DNA of 64,000 nt from Cladopsammia gracilis. Lineage: Eukaryota; Cnidaria; Anthozoa; Scleractinia; Dendrophylliidae. Position 1 is the first letter of the stretch, and each line of letters opens with the position of its first letter. The notes beneath the pieces were generated by a model. That model had not been told where the DNA came from, searched no databases, and saw only the letters and a program-made list of their open reading frames with translations. Position numbers and translations under genes: made by a program. The stretch spans positions 2,091,501 through 2,155,500 of the forward strand of contig JAJGOT010000039.1 in NCBI GenBank assembly GCA_022457155.1, in the 5' to 3' direction. Below, one piece after another: positions 44,427-55,573 of this stretch.

Positions 44427-44963
44427 CTATGAAGAACTCATTCTTTTTTTATGTATCTCTGAACGTTTTACAGTTAAGTAATTCTAACCGTCAATCTTTT
44501 TTATTCTATGCTTTTGTCATCACTTATTCATTTTCAACGTCTTCTCAGCTGCAAACAGCTCAACTGAGCAAGAAGTAAACTCTTATTGCGTCAGTGATTT
44601 TAGTGATTTTATCTCTTTCTTACTGGAGGCTGACCTATCGTCACGGCTCGACCATTTGTCTATCTAATGTGTGTTTGTACATTAAGCGTATAAAATTGAC
44701 ATCGTTAAGTAGCTTTATTTAACTATCGACAAGCAGTAATACCGAGAGTGAATTTATTTTTTTTTATTTAAGGGTATAGATGATAGCAGGCAAGCTATAA
44801 TTTTCAGAGCAACGACAACAGGCTTGATTTTAAAATACATGTTTCGACAATCCTTTGTCATCTTCAGTTTGAAATTTTAAGTTACAAAGTTGAATTTATA
44901 ATAATTAATTGAAAATGCTAATGAGAGAGAGACAGAGAAAACACCTTAAACAAAATAAATGAA
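44427..44963. repeat. Second copy of a unit segment, unit-2 type
   Basis: Unit 5 already has this segment (about 43865-44425) in its own version. The repeat carries the unit-2 diagnostic changes (ATCTCTGAACGTTTTACAG, TTTTCAACGTCTTCTCAGC and the GAGAGAGACAGAG tract) and matches 16312-16850 almost exactly. Confidence 0.88.
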
Positions 44964-45327
44964 AGAATACGTGACAATGCTTGAATATCAAGAAAGTTTT
45001 AAATTTAATATGATACAACTGTTGGTTCAAAGAAGGTTGTTCTCATTTGATATGCAAATTAGTGGAAGCATGATCTAAGATGATGAAACAAACGATTTTT
45101 ATTAACTGACACAACCGTCTTCATGCCATAACCACGATCTTTCTTACTTAGGAAAAATGAATGAGGGAATATAATTAAAATTTTATTACTTCCACCAAAT
45201 AAAGGTTCTTTTTTGGCAAAATGGGAGGATTTTTGGAGATTAAAAAGAATCTGTATGCTTGAGTGCATGTTTTTTTTATATATATCGCTGAAATGTTCAC
45301 AGTTAAGTAATTATAACCCACCTTTTT

Positions 45328-46478
45328 ACTCGTGGCGAAGCACACGAGTTATAAATCCGGCGTTGACTTTTCTTGTTTTTTTTTTCGTGTCACATTAGCG
45401 CATGCAAATTTATGCACGCATATTTAAGTCTATATAGACGACTATATGGCTTTCGGCCATGAAATACATACCGTAAAATCTCTCCGTTTGTGTACTCGAG
45501 AAGCAAGATAAAGAACTACTGCGTACAACTGCACACTTTCAAGACAATTCAAGGCGTTCATGGATGGATAGGACCGTTTGATATTGTGTTCGCCGCTTAT
45601 TCCTGTGGGATTTTTGCTCTGGCAAGTTCTGTGTTTTATATATTAAACTTGCTATTTGCTTAGCGATCGAGCTCCGGGTCGAGCTTAAGTGTCAGCTACT
45701 GAATCTAGTGAATGCAGTGTAGTCTTACTTTTAAACCCGTGTATACGTGAAAGCATGATGAACAGGTTATCGGCAAGGGTGTTTAAATAAAATTCATTCT
45801 CTCACTCACTCACTCACTCACTCACTCACTCACTCGCTCCTTCCATCAGCTGTAAACTTAGTGAGCAAATGCTTTGTTACGAACACGTTTCGTAACAGGA
45901 ATTCAACGTGAATCCAACGATAACAATAATTAATTTGATGTAAACGAATATAGACAACAATAAGCTTACAGATGTTTCGCATTTGGAGTTTTTAGTGCAA
46001 CATTAAAATCAATCTAAAAGGATTTTGCAACCTAAACACGCGTTCTGATGCATATCTACCTTAAAATAATAAAATTTAGTTCGAAGATAGTATGTGCTCT
46101 TGGACAGCGCAGTGATTGAGTTTGTGGCTTAGTCCCGGACGGCCCCACTTTGAATCTCAGTGATGTCCCACTTTTTTTTTTCTTTTTCGAACTGGACATT
46201 ATGAAAGTGATGTACTTTTTTTTTTTTCGTTCGTCAAAAATCCTTACGTTTAATTTAAAAATATATATATATCGAACTGTGTCAGTGTGAAAACGTATTA
46301 AAGCTTACGGCAATATTGTGTTACGCGTTAGCATTTCTTCTTCTCGGGTTGGCTCTTAGGAGCCTTTGATTAGATATAATTTTAAGCTTATGTTTCTCTG
46401 TAAAAGCACTCAAATCACTTGGGAATCAATGCTGCAATGAGTTAAAGGCGCCACGAGTTCAAGTTGTGTACAGCTTCT
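45328..46478. mobile_element. 1.15-kb insertion of unknown type, unit 5
   Basis: Absent from all other units, which read straight from the CACCTTTTTT tract to AATTGTGCAG. It starts with a small palindrome (CTCGTGGCGAAGCACACGAG) and contains (CTCA)n at 45800-45837 and a tRNA-like stretch near 46105-46170. No ORF with recognisable motifs. Confidence 0.6.
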
Positions 46479-47091
46479 TGTTTAATTGTGCAGTTTATCA
46501 TTGCTTACTGTAAGCATTTCCAAAGTGTTGTGCCCCGAGCTGCAAACTGATTATTAGTCGCATAATTCAATTCAGCACGAAGTAAACTCCAATTACGTCC
46601 GGGGTTTTTTAATATCCAATTTTTCTGCCTTTCTAACTGGACGATCTTTAATGCTTGCAATGTATATAGAGCCTGGCTTATCATTTTTATTAAACAAAAT
46701 TTATATATAAATAACAAAAGATTATTTGTTGGGCTGAGACATCTAACAGTATATTTAACAAAGACGCGAAATATATACGTTTCTATTTTCTGTTTAAGGT
46801 ACAGCTGTGTTGAGTTCAAACCGAACGAATACTATATTCGATCTACATCTTCCAACGACGAATCAAGTCAAACAAACAACTGTAATCCTGAGGATAAACG
46901 GTAGACATCAAATTATTTGACGAGACCAAGTAAGTGAACGAAGTATGAAAGGAACATGTTCTGAACATCTGCAGGATTTTTAAATAATTTGGAGGGAAAA
47001 AAGCAAAGAAGTAAGATTTTGTCAATCTCACTGGGACAAAACCCGCGTTTCCATTATCACTTGCAGAGGAGGTCTTTACAAGTTCTTTACC

Positions 47092-47979
47092 ATGACACAA
47101 GCTGGAGACTTCTATTCAACGTCGGTCGCTAACTGCGTCTTCAACGCTGTCTTGTCTTGCACCGCTATCATGTTGAACATTATAACAATACACACGTTAA
47201 GAAAAACCTCGTCGTTGCCAAAACCTTTAAAAACATTGCTCCTGAGTCTGGCTGTTTCTGATCTTGGTGTTGGTTTATTGGTGCAACCATTGTACATTGT
47301 GCTTCTTGTCATGGAGATGGAACAAAATACTAACAACAATACTTATAACAGCATATCCATCGCGTATCTCATCCTGGTGGTTTCATTTTCTTCTGCTTCG
47401 TTCCTAGTTATTGTCGCTCTAAGTGTAGATAGATTCTTGGCTATTCATCTTCATCTCAGATACCAGGAACTTGTGACTCACAAGAGAGTTGTCGCTGTAG
47501 TGATCTCAATATGGGTGTTCACTGTATTTCTTTCGCTGATGAACTTGGACTGGAATCCAGAGAAAGTTCGTGTCATTATTTTCACAATTTTTCAGGTTGT
47601 TTGTTATGTAACAACAGGATTGCTTTACTGCAAGATATATGTAGCCGTACGACGCCACACAAATCAAATTCAAGCTTTACAAGTACAACAAGTAGCACCA
47701 AATGGTGAAATGGCAAATGTTGCGAGGGTGAGAAAGACTGCAATTGCTACATTCTACTTGTATCTGGTGTTTTTGGCTTGTTATTTGCCAATATTTTGTA
47801 TCAATGTTGCTATTAGAAACTGTGGTCGTAATACCTTACTGAAGCATTTACAGTTTTACGCTTTAACGCTGGTGTTCCTTAATTCAAGTCTCAATCCTCT
47901 GATTTACTGTTGGAAGATGAGACACACTCGCCACGCTGTTATGAACATACTGCGAAACATATTTCTTGGTCACCACTAA
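47092..47979 (+). CDS. Class A GPCR, array copy 5
   Basis: Intact 295-residue receptor ending GHH. It is the most changed copy at otherwise fixed places: Thr for Ala (IHTLRK), Ser for Phe and Leu for Pro at the start of TM3 (SISIAYLILVV), Val for Ala before TM6 (MANVARVRK), Arg for Leu in the third extracellular loop (NCGRNTLL), and Asn for Asp plus Leu for Pro in the tail (VMNILRNIFLG). LAVSD, DRF, CYLP and NPLIY are retained. Whether the TM3-entry changes alter ligand binding cannot be judged from sequence. Confidence 0.92.
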   Translation: MTQAGDFYSTSVANCVFNAVLSCTAIMLNIITIHTLRKTSSLPKPLKTLLLSLAVSDLGVGLLVQPLYIVLLVMEMEQNTNNNTYNSISIAYLILVVSFSSASFLVIVALSVDRFLAIHLHLRYQELVTHKRVVAVVISIWVFTVFLSLMNLDWNPEKVRVIIFTIFQVVCYVTTGLLYCKIYVAVRRHTNQIQALQVQQVAPNGEMANVARVRKTAIATFYLYLVFLACYLPIFCINVAIRNCGRNTLLKHLQFYALTLVFLNSSLNPLIYCWKMRHTRHAVMNILRNIFLGHH

Positions 47980-48718
47980 AGAGAGATGCTGAAAATCAGG
48001 CTGCACTTTTTCTCTGAGAAAGAGGCAACTATTAGGTATCAGGTAGGTATTAGGTATTAGATAGGTATAAGGACCACCTTTTTCCTTCTTTGTTTACACA
48101 AGCAGTACTCGAAGAAATAGCGAGGCAATAATCATGTTTGCTTTCCAACAGGGCTGAGAAATAATGTTCTGTCGTGACAGTTTGAAAATCATTAACACAC
48201 TCTGCTAAAGACACTTTCATTTCACTTCGTGAACGTTATTTGACTTATTTGAACTGGATCAAAATTTACACAACCATCTCTTTTATTTGGTTTTGTGCAC
48301 TAGCTGTTATTTACAGAGTACTTTCAGATCAACCATTTTCTCGAAATGTTTTTTTTTTTTTTTGTGGGGTGTAATTATTCAAGTCTCCTTTGTTAGAATG
48401 GCATAGTGGAATTCAGAGTGCATGTAGGAACGCTAGGGCGTAGCAGTGTGTGTTCGTATATGTTGTAGTTCAATTTTGTCCATGGTGCAAATTTTCTTTT
48501 CCTTTGTTTTGGGGTATGGGAATGTATGATAATGAGTTTTAAACAAAGGAAAATAAAACTTGCACCAAGGACAAAATTGCACCACAACATATACAAATGT
48601 GCACCATATGCAAATTGCCAAGAAGTTGAAGTATAGCAGTCGAATAGCACGTGCAGTTCGTGCTGAAAAATCAGGCTTACATCAAGCAACGCCCAAACCT
48701 GCACTTTAAAGAGTAATA

Positions 48719-48843
48719 AACAATATAAGAAAGGCTGACTGTACAGTTGGGAAAAAATGTATATTTCTAATATTTCGTCAGGCACGGCCTGACTTCTTCA
48801 GGGTACTGATTATAGGCAACATCGTTACAATTCAAATAACCAA
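48719..48843. mobile_element. 125-base insertion with CTGAAGA hairpin, unit 5
   Basis: Interrupts the unit between TTTAAAGAGTA and AGAGTATTATATG. On the minus strand (48801-48772) it reads CUGAAGA, a GUCAGGC/GCCUGAC stem, then GAAA. This resembles the terminal motif near Penelope-like relics. Confidence 0.6.
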
Positions 48844-49084
48844 GAGTATTATATGTAATTATTATATTAAGACTAGTTTATGTTTAAGTGAGGAAACCTG
48901 ACTCATTATAAACCCCGTGGTTTCTTTCAGGTCTCCTCGCCATTCACTTTTTTTTCTCTAATCCTTTATTATTTCCATTTTGCGCTGTAAAATGTTGTAT
49001 ATATGGCAAATAAAGAATGAAATGAAAAAACAAAATGAAATTATGGTCTTTTCGAAGTGGCGTATGAAATGTCTTAGTTTCGTT

Positions 49085-49390
49085 TGAACCATGGTTCACA
49101 TTTCCAGAAAACAAACAAAGAAAGCCTCCGACCGAACACCTTTCGTAATCACCTTCAATCCAGCTCTTTGTAATCCCTTCTCTATTGTACGAAAACACCT
49201 TAACATTCTTCAATCCTCCACCCGCTGCAAACACATTTTTCCTTCACCACCTGTCGTGGCTTATAGGAAAATTGCAAGCCTTCGTGACCTCCAGGTTCAT
49301 ACTAAACCAAGGAAACCAACCAGCGAGAAATATCAGATAGTGCCTCCAGCAAGATCTTGCTGATGCAACCACCCGCGCTGTTTGACCAGT
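49085..49390 (+). pseudogene. Penelope-like element relic, unit 5
   Basis: Linker fragment open for 90 residues (PFVITFNPALCNP, RKHLNILQSS, FPSPPVVAYRK), then a stop. Confidence 0.62.
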
Positions 49391-51367
49391 CAGTTTATTC
49401 AAACGCTGCTGCCCTACACGCCACCCGGCGTAATGGGCATGAGTGAGTGACCTGTCTACAGAAAAAAAACAAGAGAAAAAACTTTCCCTGAAGTTTTCTA
49501 TGTCTTTCAAACGATCACGATCGATCCATCTTTTAAAGAATTGCACCAAGCCCTTGGCCAACATATGCAAACTTGCTTGAGACGATAAATCCTACCTAGC
49601 TTTTATTTAACTGGGAAAAATAACTTAATTTTCGCGTTATGAACATTTTCATATTTTCTCGCGCAATCATGAATACAGGGGTTAGTTTCTTGAAGAAACG
49701 GTGGATTGGTGCTAAGTCGGGTGGGGGGAGGGGTGGGGAGTGAAATACGAAAATGTGGTTTTAACAACTGAGTTGATAAGGAGCAACATTTGACCGCAAT
49801 AAATGGTTTTAAGAACTGAGTTGATAAGGAACAATAGTTGACCGCTTTTAAATGATTGAAAAGGTTACGTTTCGAGTTCTATCATTATGTCTGAGCATTG
49901 GGTCACTTTTTTTTTTTCTTTTTTGTAATAGCTTTTACACCCGCAACTTTCAGTTTAACTCGGTGCCTTTGGCCAGAGATATAAACTGTAATCTTTCGTC
50001 ATTTCCAGGTTTAAAGCTTTTTTTTTACTGTTGTATAGATTATTGAGGTTAGTGTTTCATACTTTTGAACAAATGACTACAATGCAATGTTTTGCCGGCT
50101 TTAGTTCATACAATATTGTAATTAATAGACTATGTGTCTTTCAGCTAGCAGAATGGATCATGTTCTATTTTCGGCAAACTTCCGGTGTGATCAATTATTA
50201 AAGAGTGCCACTGTTGAAATTTGAATTCAATTTCCGTTTTAAAATTTTTACTTCATCACTGGGAAGTAGCCTTTATTAAGATGATCACAATTTTAATGAA
50301 TACTACGATATCTTGCACATCTCTCTCTTCCAAAAAGGTTACTTTTCCTTTGACCGTTTTTATTTATTTATTTATTTATTTTTAGTGTGAGCAACACAGG
50401 ATTTTAAGTGCTAGTCCTTTTATAAAACACTTGGTTATGTCCCACGTAACCGGTCCCCTTTTAAAATAAGAGAAAATAACCCGAGACGTCCCGAGCGAAA
50501 ACTGTTACAACTATGCATCTGACCTTAAATGAATTAAAAGCTCAAAAAATTAAATTCTGATAAAACAATAAGGCTCAAAGATCATATTTGGGCAAGAAAC
50601 GTTTAAAACCACGTTCCGTGCAGCAGGAGTCTTTTTCTTTAAATATTGCTGACATTCTCCTTGATGTCAGCTAATACCTGCATAACATGTCGTAAATGTG
50701 ATACGACAAAAAAAGGGTTTGCTAATAACGCAAACGTCACTTGACAATTTTTTCCTGTCCTGTGTCAAAGATGTAGACAGATTTTTCTTTGAATAAGCGA
50801 ATGCCGCTTTACTGGTGAAAGTACTAATTCGTGAGTCTTAATTAGTCGATTCCTTCAAGTCAACCTACTGAATTTTAAAAGCAGAAATTTTACGCGACGT
50901 ATTTGGTAAGAATGCCATTTCTTTCTCTATTTTTGGAGCATCAGCCCTATCTTCACTACTTCCGTGATTAAAGGGCGCGCTGCTTTTCAAACAAAAGCTG
51001 TTTTAGATAGTCAGACCGAAACAGAGACGTAACCGTTTAACGAACAAGGCTTATTAGAATAAAAACAATTTCTGCACCACCTTCTGACCGACAGTAAATA
51101 TATTTTGTCTCCCTTTAATGAAAAAAAGGAAACTAGCACAACCGCCTTTAATAATCACTGTTTGTTATAATATTATTGCTTCTATCGTCTATAAGCTCAT
51201 TTGTGGTTATTCATTAGGAAATTGGGACGATATTTGGCATGTAGACAGGGTAGATGTTGCCTGATTACAAGATTGTGCGGCAGTAGGCTAAGTTGGGTCA
51301 TATTAAGGTGTTGTGCAAGGTAATTATCCTTTGTTGCTGTCTTCTGTAATAAGCGAAATATCAAAAA

Positions 51368-51463
51368 ACTGCCTCTCGATGGTTTTCTTTTAAGAGAACC
51401 ATCGAGAGGCAGTTAAATAGCAGTTGTTATGAAGTATTAAAATAATACTTCATAGCAACTGCT
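51368..51463. repeat. Paired palindromes upstream of GPCR 6
   Basis: Hairpins 51368-51415 and 51419-51463, with two substitutions in the arms compared with unit 4. Confidence 0.83.
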
Positions 51464-53150
51464 TGTCAGATGACACGTCAGTGTTTAAAAACACGGTTGT
51501 TTATATATTTTGACTGGGTGCAGCAATTCATCAAAGCTACGAAGAACTCGTTCTTTTGTTACATATCTCTGAACGTTTCACAGTTTAGTAATTCTGACCG
51601 CCAATCTTTTTTATTCTATGCTTTTATCATTACTTATTCATTTCCAACGTGTTCTCGGCTGCAAACAGCTGCCACTAAGCACAAATTAAATCACTTGCTT
51701 CGGGTTCTTCAATCACCAAGAAAAAGTCAACTGAGCAAAAAGTAAACTCTTACTGCGTCAGTGATTTTAATAATCAATTTTATCTCTTTCTAACTGGAGG
51801 CTGACCTATCGTCACGGCTCGACTATATGTCTATCTAATGTGTGTTTGAACATTAAGCGTATAAAATTGACAAGTAGTTTTTGTGCCTCCTTCTTACCGA
51901 GAGTGAATTTATTTTTTTTATTTAAGGGTCTAGATAATAGCAGGCATGTTATAATTTTCAGAGCAACGACAACAGGTTTGATTTTAAAATACATGTTTCG
52001 ACAATCCTTTGTCATCTTCAGTTTGAAATTTTAAGTTACAAAGTTGAATTTATAATAATTAATTGAAAATGCTAATGATAGAAAACACCTTTAACAAAAT
52101 AAATGAAAGAATACGTGACAATGCGTGAATATAAAGAAAGTTCTAAATTAACAAGATACAACTGTTGGTTCAAAGAAGGTTGTTCCCATTTGATATGCAA
52201 AGCTTCCTTTATCTTAAACTGAAAATTGGTGGAAGCATGATCTAAGATGTTGAAACAAACGCTTTTTATTAACTGACACAACCGCCTTCATGCCATTATC
52301 ACAATCTTTCTTACTTAGGAAAAATGAATGGAGGAATATAATTAAAATTTTATTACTTCCGCAAAATAAAGGCTCTTTTTTTTTGGCAAAATGGGAGGAT
52401 TTTTGGTGATTAAAAAGAACCTGTATGCTTGGGTGCATGTTATTTTTTATATATATCACTGAAATTCTCACAGTTTAGTAATTATAACACCCTTTTTTAA
52501 TTGTTTTTATATATATCGCTGAAATTTTCACAGTTTAGTAATTATAACCTTGCAGTTTTATCATTGCTTACTGTATGCATTTCCAAAGTGTTGAGCCCCG
52601 AGCTGCAAACTGATTATTAGTGGCATAATTCAATTCAGCACGAAGTAAACTCCAATTACGTCCGGGGTTTTTTAATAACCAATTTTTCTGCCTTTCTAAC
52701 TGGACGATCTTAAATGCTTACAATGTATATAGAGCCTGGCTTATCATTTTTATTAAACAAAATTTATATTTAAATAACAAAAGATTATTTGTTGGGCTGA
52801 GACATCTACCAGTATATTTAACAAAGAAATATGTACGTTTCTATTTTCTGTTTAAGGCACAGCTGTGTTGAGTTCAAACCGAACGAGTACTATATTCTAC
52901 ATCTTCCAACGACGAATCAAATCAAACAAACATCTGTAATCCTGAGGATAAACGGTAGACATCACTGAAATTATTTGACGAGTCCAAGTAAGTGAACGAA
53001 GTATGAGGGGAACATGTTCTGAACATCTGCAGGATTTTTAAATAATTTGGAGAGAAAAAAAAGAAAAGAAGTAAGATTGTGTCAATCTCACTGGGACAAA
53101 ACCTGCGTTTCCATTATCACTTACAGAGGAGGTCTTTACAAGTTCTAACC

Positions 53151-54041
53151 ATGACACAAGCTGGAGACTTCTATTCAACGTTGGTCGCTAACTGCGTCTT
53201 CAACGCTGTCTTGTCTTGCACCGCTATCATGTTGAACATTATAACAATACACGCGCTAAGAAAAACGTCGTCGTTGCCAAAACCTTTAAAAACATTGCTC
53301 CTGAGTCTCGCTGTTTCTGATCTTGGTGTTGGTTTATTGGTCCAACCATTGTACATTGCGCTTCTTGTCATGGAGTTGGAACAATATACAAACAACAATA
53401 CTTATAACAGTATATTCATCGCGTATCTCATCCCGGTGGTTTCATTTTCTTCTGCTTCGTTCCTCGTTGTTGTCGCTCTAAGTGCAGATAGATTCTTGGC
53501 TATTCATCTTCATCTCAGATATCAGGAACTTGTTACTCACAAGCGTGTTGTTGCTGTAGTGATCTCAATATGGGTGTTCACTGTATTTCTTTCGCTGATG
53601 AACTTGGACTGGAATCCAGAGAAAGTTCGTGTCATTATTTTCACAATTTTTCAGGTTGTTTGTTATGTAACGACAGGATTGCTTTACTGCAAGATATATG
53701 CAGCCGTACGACGCCACACAAATCAAATTCAAGCTTTACAGGTACAACAAGTAGCACCAAATGGTGAAATGGCAAATGCTGCGAGGGTGAGAAAGACTGC
53801 AATTGCTACATTCTACTTGTATCTGGTGTTTTTGGCTTGTTATTTGCCAATATTTTGTATCAATGTTGCTATTAGAAACTGTGGCCTAAATACCTTACTG
53901 AAGAATTTACAGTTTTACGCTTTAACGCTGGTGTTCCTTAATTCAAGTCTCAATCCTCTGATTTACTGTTGGAAGATGAGACACACTCGCCACGCTGTTA
54001 TGGACATACTGCGAAACATCTTTCTTGGCAGTCACCACTGA
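53151..54041 (+). CDS. Class A GPCR, array copy 6
   Basis: Intact receptor of 296 residues ending GSHH. The frame is open upstream to 53079, but the ATG at 53151 is the one shared by all copies. Differences include Ala for Val next to DRF (LSADRFLA), Ala for Val in TM2 (YIALLV), Leu and Tyr changes in the first extracellular loop (MELEQYTNNNTYN) and Asn for His before TM7 (LLKNLQFY). The glycosylation site NNT, LAVSD, DRF, CYLP and NPLIY are kept. It is the last copy before unit homology ends. Confidence 0.92.
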   Translation: MTQAGDFYSTLVANCVFNAVLSCTAIMLNIITIHALRKTSSLPKPLKTLLLSLAVSDLGVGLLVQPLYIALLVMELEQYTNNNTYNSIFIAYLIPVVSFSSASFLVVVALSADRFLAIHLHLRYQELVTHKRVVAVVISIWVFTVFLSLMNLDWNPEKVRVIIFTIFQVVCYVTTGLLYCKIYAAVRRHTNQIQALQVQQVAPNGEMANAARVRKTAIATFYLYLVFLACYLPIFCINVAIRNCGLNTLLKNLQFYALTLVFLNSSLNPLIYCWKMRHTRHAVMDILRNIFLGSHH

Positions 54042-54099
54042 AGAGAGCTGCTGAAAATCAGACTGCACTTTTTCTCTGAGAAAGAGGCAACTATTAGGC

Positions 54100-54375
54100 A
54101 TTACCAGAAACTCATAATTAAGTGGGTTGAAACGTGCAACTGTCTCTTGTACGCTTCAAAACAAGCTTCCGATTATTCAATTTGCTAAGAAGTTGTTACA
54201 GCCATATTTGGAAAATCAAGATAAAAATATTAATCAATCAATTAGCTAGTACAACTTGCTTCCGATCTCGAGGGACCGAGGGGTTTCCAAATATGGTACT
54301 AAGCACAAAATGAATATTCGGAAGCTGTGAATGCGCTTTACACGTTTCAACCCACTTATGGGTTTCTGGTATTAC
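54100..54375. mobile_element. MITE downstream of GPCR 6
   Basis: Inverted ends around TACCAGAAACTCATAA and TGGGTTGAAACGTG, about 40 bases. It replaces the GGTATTA tract seen after the other receptors. No coding capacity. Confidence 0.78.
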
Positions 54376-54655
54376 AGTAATCACCACCTTTTTCCTTCTT
54401 TGTTTACACAAGCAGTACTCGAAGAAATAGCGAGGCAATAATCATGTTTGCTTTCCAACAGGGCTGAGAAATAATGTTCTGTCGTGACAGTTTGAAAATC
54501 ATTAACACACTCTACTAAAGACACTGTCATTTCACTTCGTGAATGTTAATTGAACTGGATCAAAATTTACACAACCATCTCTTTTATTTGGTTTTGTGCA
54601 CTAGCTGTTATTTACAGAGTACTTTCAGATCGACCATTTTCTCGAAATTTGTTTT

Positions 54656-55318
54656 TGGGGGTCAAAATAAAGGTTTCGGAATGATCTTTCATCCCAAAAA
54701 ATATTGAAAAAGAGTGAAAATTGACGTTGTTTTTTTTTTATGACGCGCGATATTTTTTTCAGCGCTGTTTCCACAGAGTGAATTTTTGGCTTGTATAGGA
54801 CACTTTAAAGAGCTAAAACTCAAAAGGAATTAGTTCGATTTTCCTCAAATTTGGACAGTAGCAAGGTTAAAATATAACTCCAGTCTAGTTATTCTAGTTT
54901 TCGTTCGCCCTATTTCGAAACTATTCTGTAACTTTTCACCGAAATTGAATATCGGAAAACCAAGACAATTTTTTGGGCGCTTCGGGTCCGAAAACCCGAG
55001 ATCAAATCAAATTAGCAAAATAAAATAATACACTGGAGACACCCTCGAAGATAGACTGTAACCTTAAGTCCTGCTCACGCATAACGAAATGTTTACACTT
55101 CTAGAAATATTTTGGTACATAACACTAATTTTGACTCATTTGAATAGCAAAGAAATTTATCACCCAACAGTTATTTCCTCAGCTTAAGGGCGGGATTCTA
55201 CCTGAATTTGAAGGAAATCTTAAGAGGTTTAAAGAAGGGAAAGAAGAAAGAAAATGATTTTTGGAACACCAACAGACAGTTGATACCCACGCAAAAGCAC
55301 CCCAGGTTGCTAGTGGAC
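54656..55318. other. Non-array flank, no gene seen
   Basis: Unique AT-rich sequence right after the last unit. No ORF or repeat structure stands out. Confidence 0.5.
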
Positions 55319-55321
55319 TAA

Positions 55322-55441
55322 GGCCCAGTTCAAACGTCGAACTTCACATGTGCCGAACCTAATACAAATGAGCAAAATCTATTGTTCTTGCTAATTTGCA
55401 TTAGGTTCGGCACATGTGAAGTTCGACGTTTGAACTGGTCC
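55322..55441. mobile_element. 120-bp hairpin MITE
   Basis: Arms GGCCCAGTTCAAACGTCGAA and the inverse pair over about 50 bases. TAA flanks both sides (55319-55321, 55442-55444). Confidence 0.88.
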
Positions 55442-55466
55442 TAACTTGGTGTCCGTCTATTCAACC

Positions 55467-55573
55467 ATTATAGCGCGAAAGCGCGCGTGATATCGCCTAA
55501 TACTTAGCCGACGAGGCCGTAGGCCAATTCGGCTAAAATTAGGCGATATCACGCAAGCTTGAGCGCTATAATA
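55467..55573. mobile_element. Second short hairpin element
   Basis: Arms ATTATAGCGC...GTGATATCGCCTAAT and the inverse, with AGCCGA/TCGGCT near the loop. It is followed by a ~180-base direct duplication beginning TAATTCA(A/G)CACATTGATAAC (about 55579 and 55755). Confidence 0.8.

Larger units (their letters stand above)
41909..49921 (+). repeat. Tandem array unit 5 (GPCR unit)
   Basis: The longest unit. Extra length comes from an inserted element (42588-42983), a partial internal duplication (44427-44963), a 1.15-kb insertion (45328-46478) and a 125-base insertion (48719-48843). Its palindromes are collapsed (about 43741-43790). The SINE is absent. No gene besides the receptor is seen in 41909-47091 or 47980-49921. 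Confidence 0.85.
49922..54655 (+). repeat. Tandem array unit 6 (GPCR unit, last)
   Basis: Full 5' part, both palindromes and the receptor; the unit is cut off at about 54655, inside the sequence that follows the SINE site. This is the right edge of the array. The region 49928-53150 has no other gene. A 55-base stretch (TATATATCACTG to TTATAAC) is duplicated in tandem at 52450-52551. Confidence 0.86.

Noticed and set aside
48772..48801. Canonical hammerhead ribozyme
   Set aside because: An extra base sits between the CUGAAGA core and stem II here and at 61811; only the 17185-17227 and 18276-18318 motifs meet the strict core.
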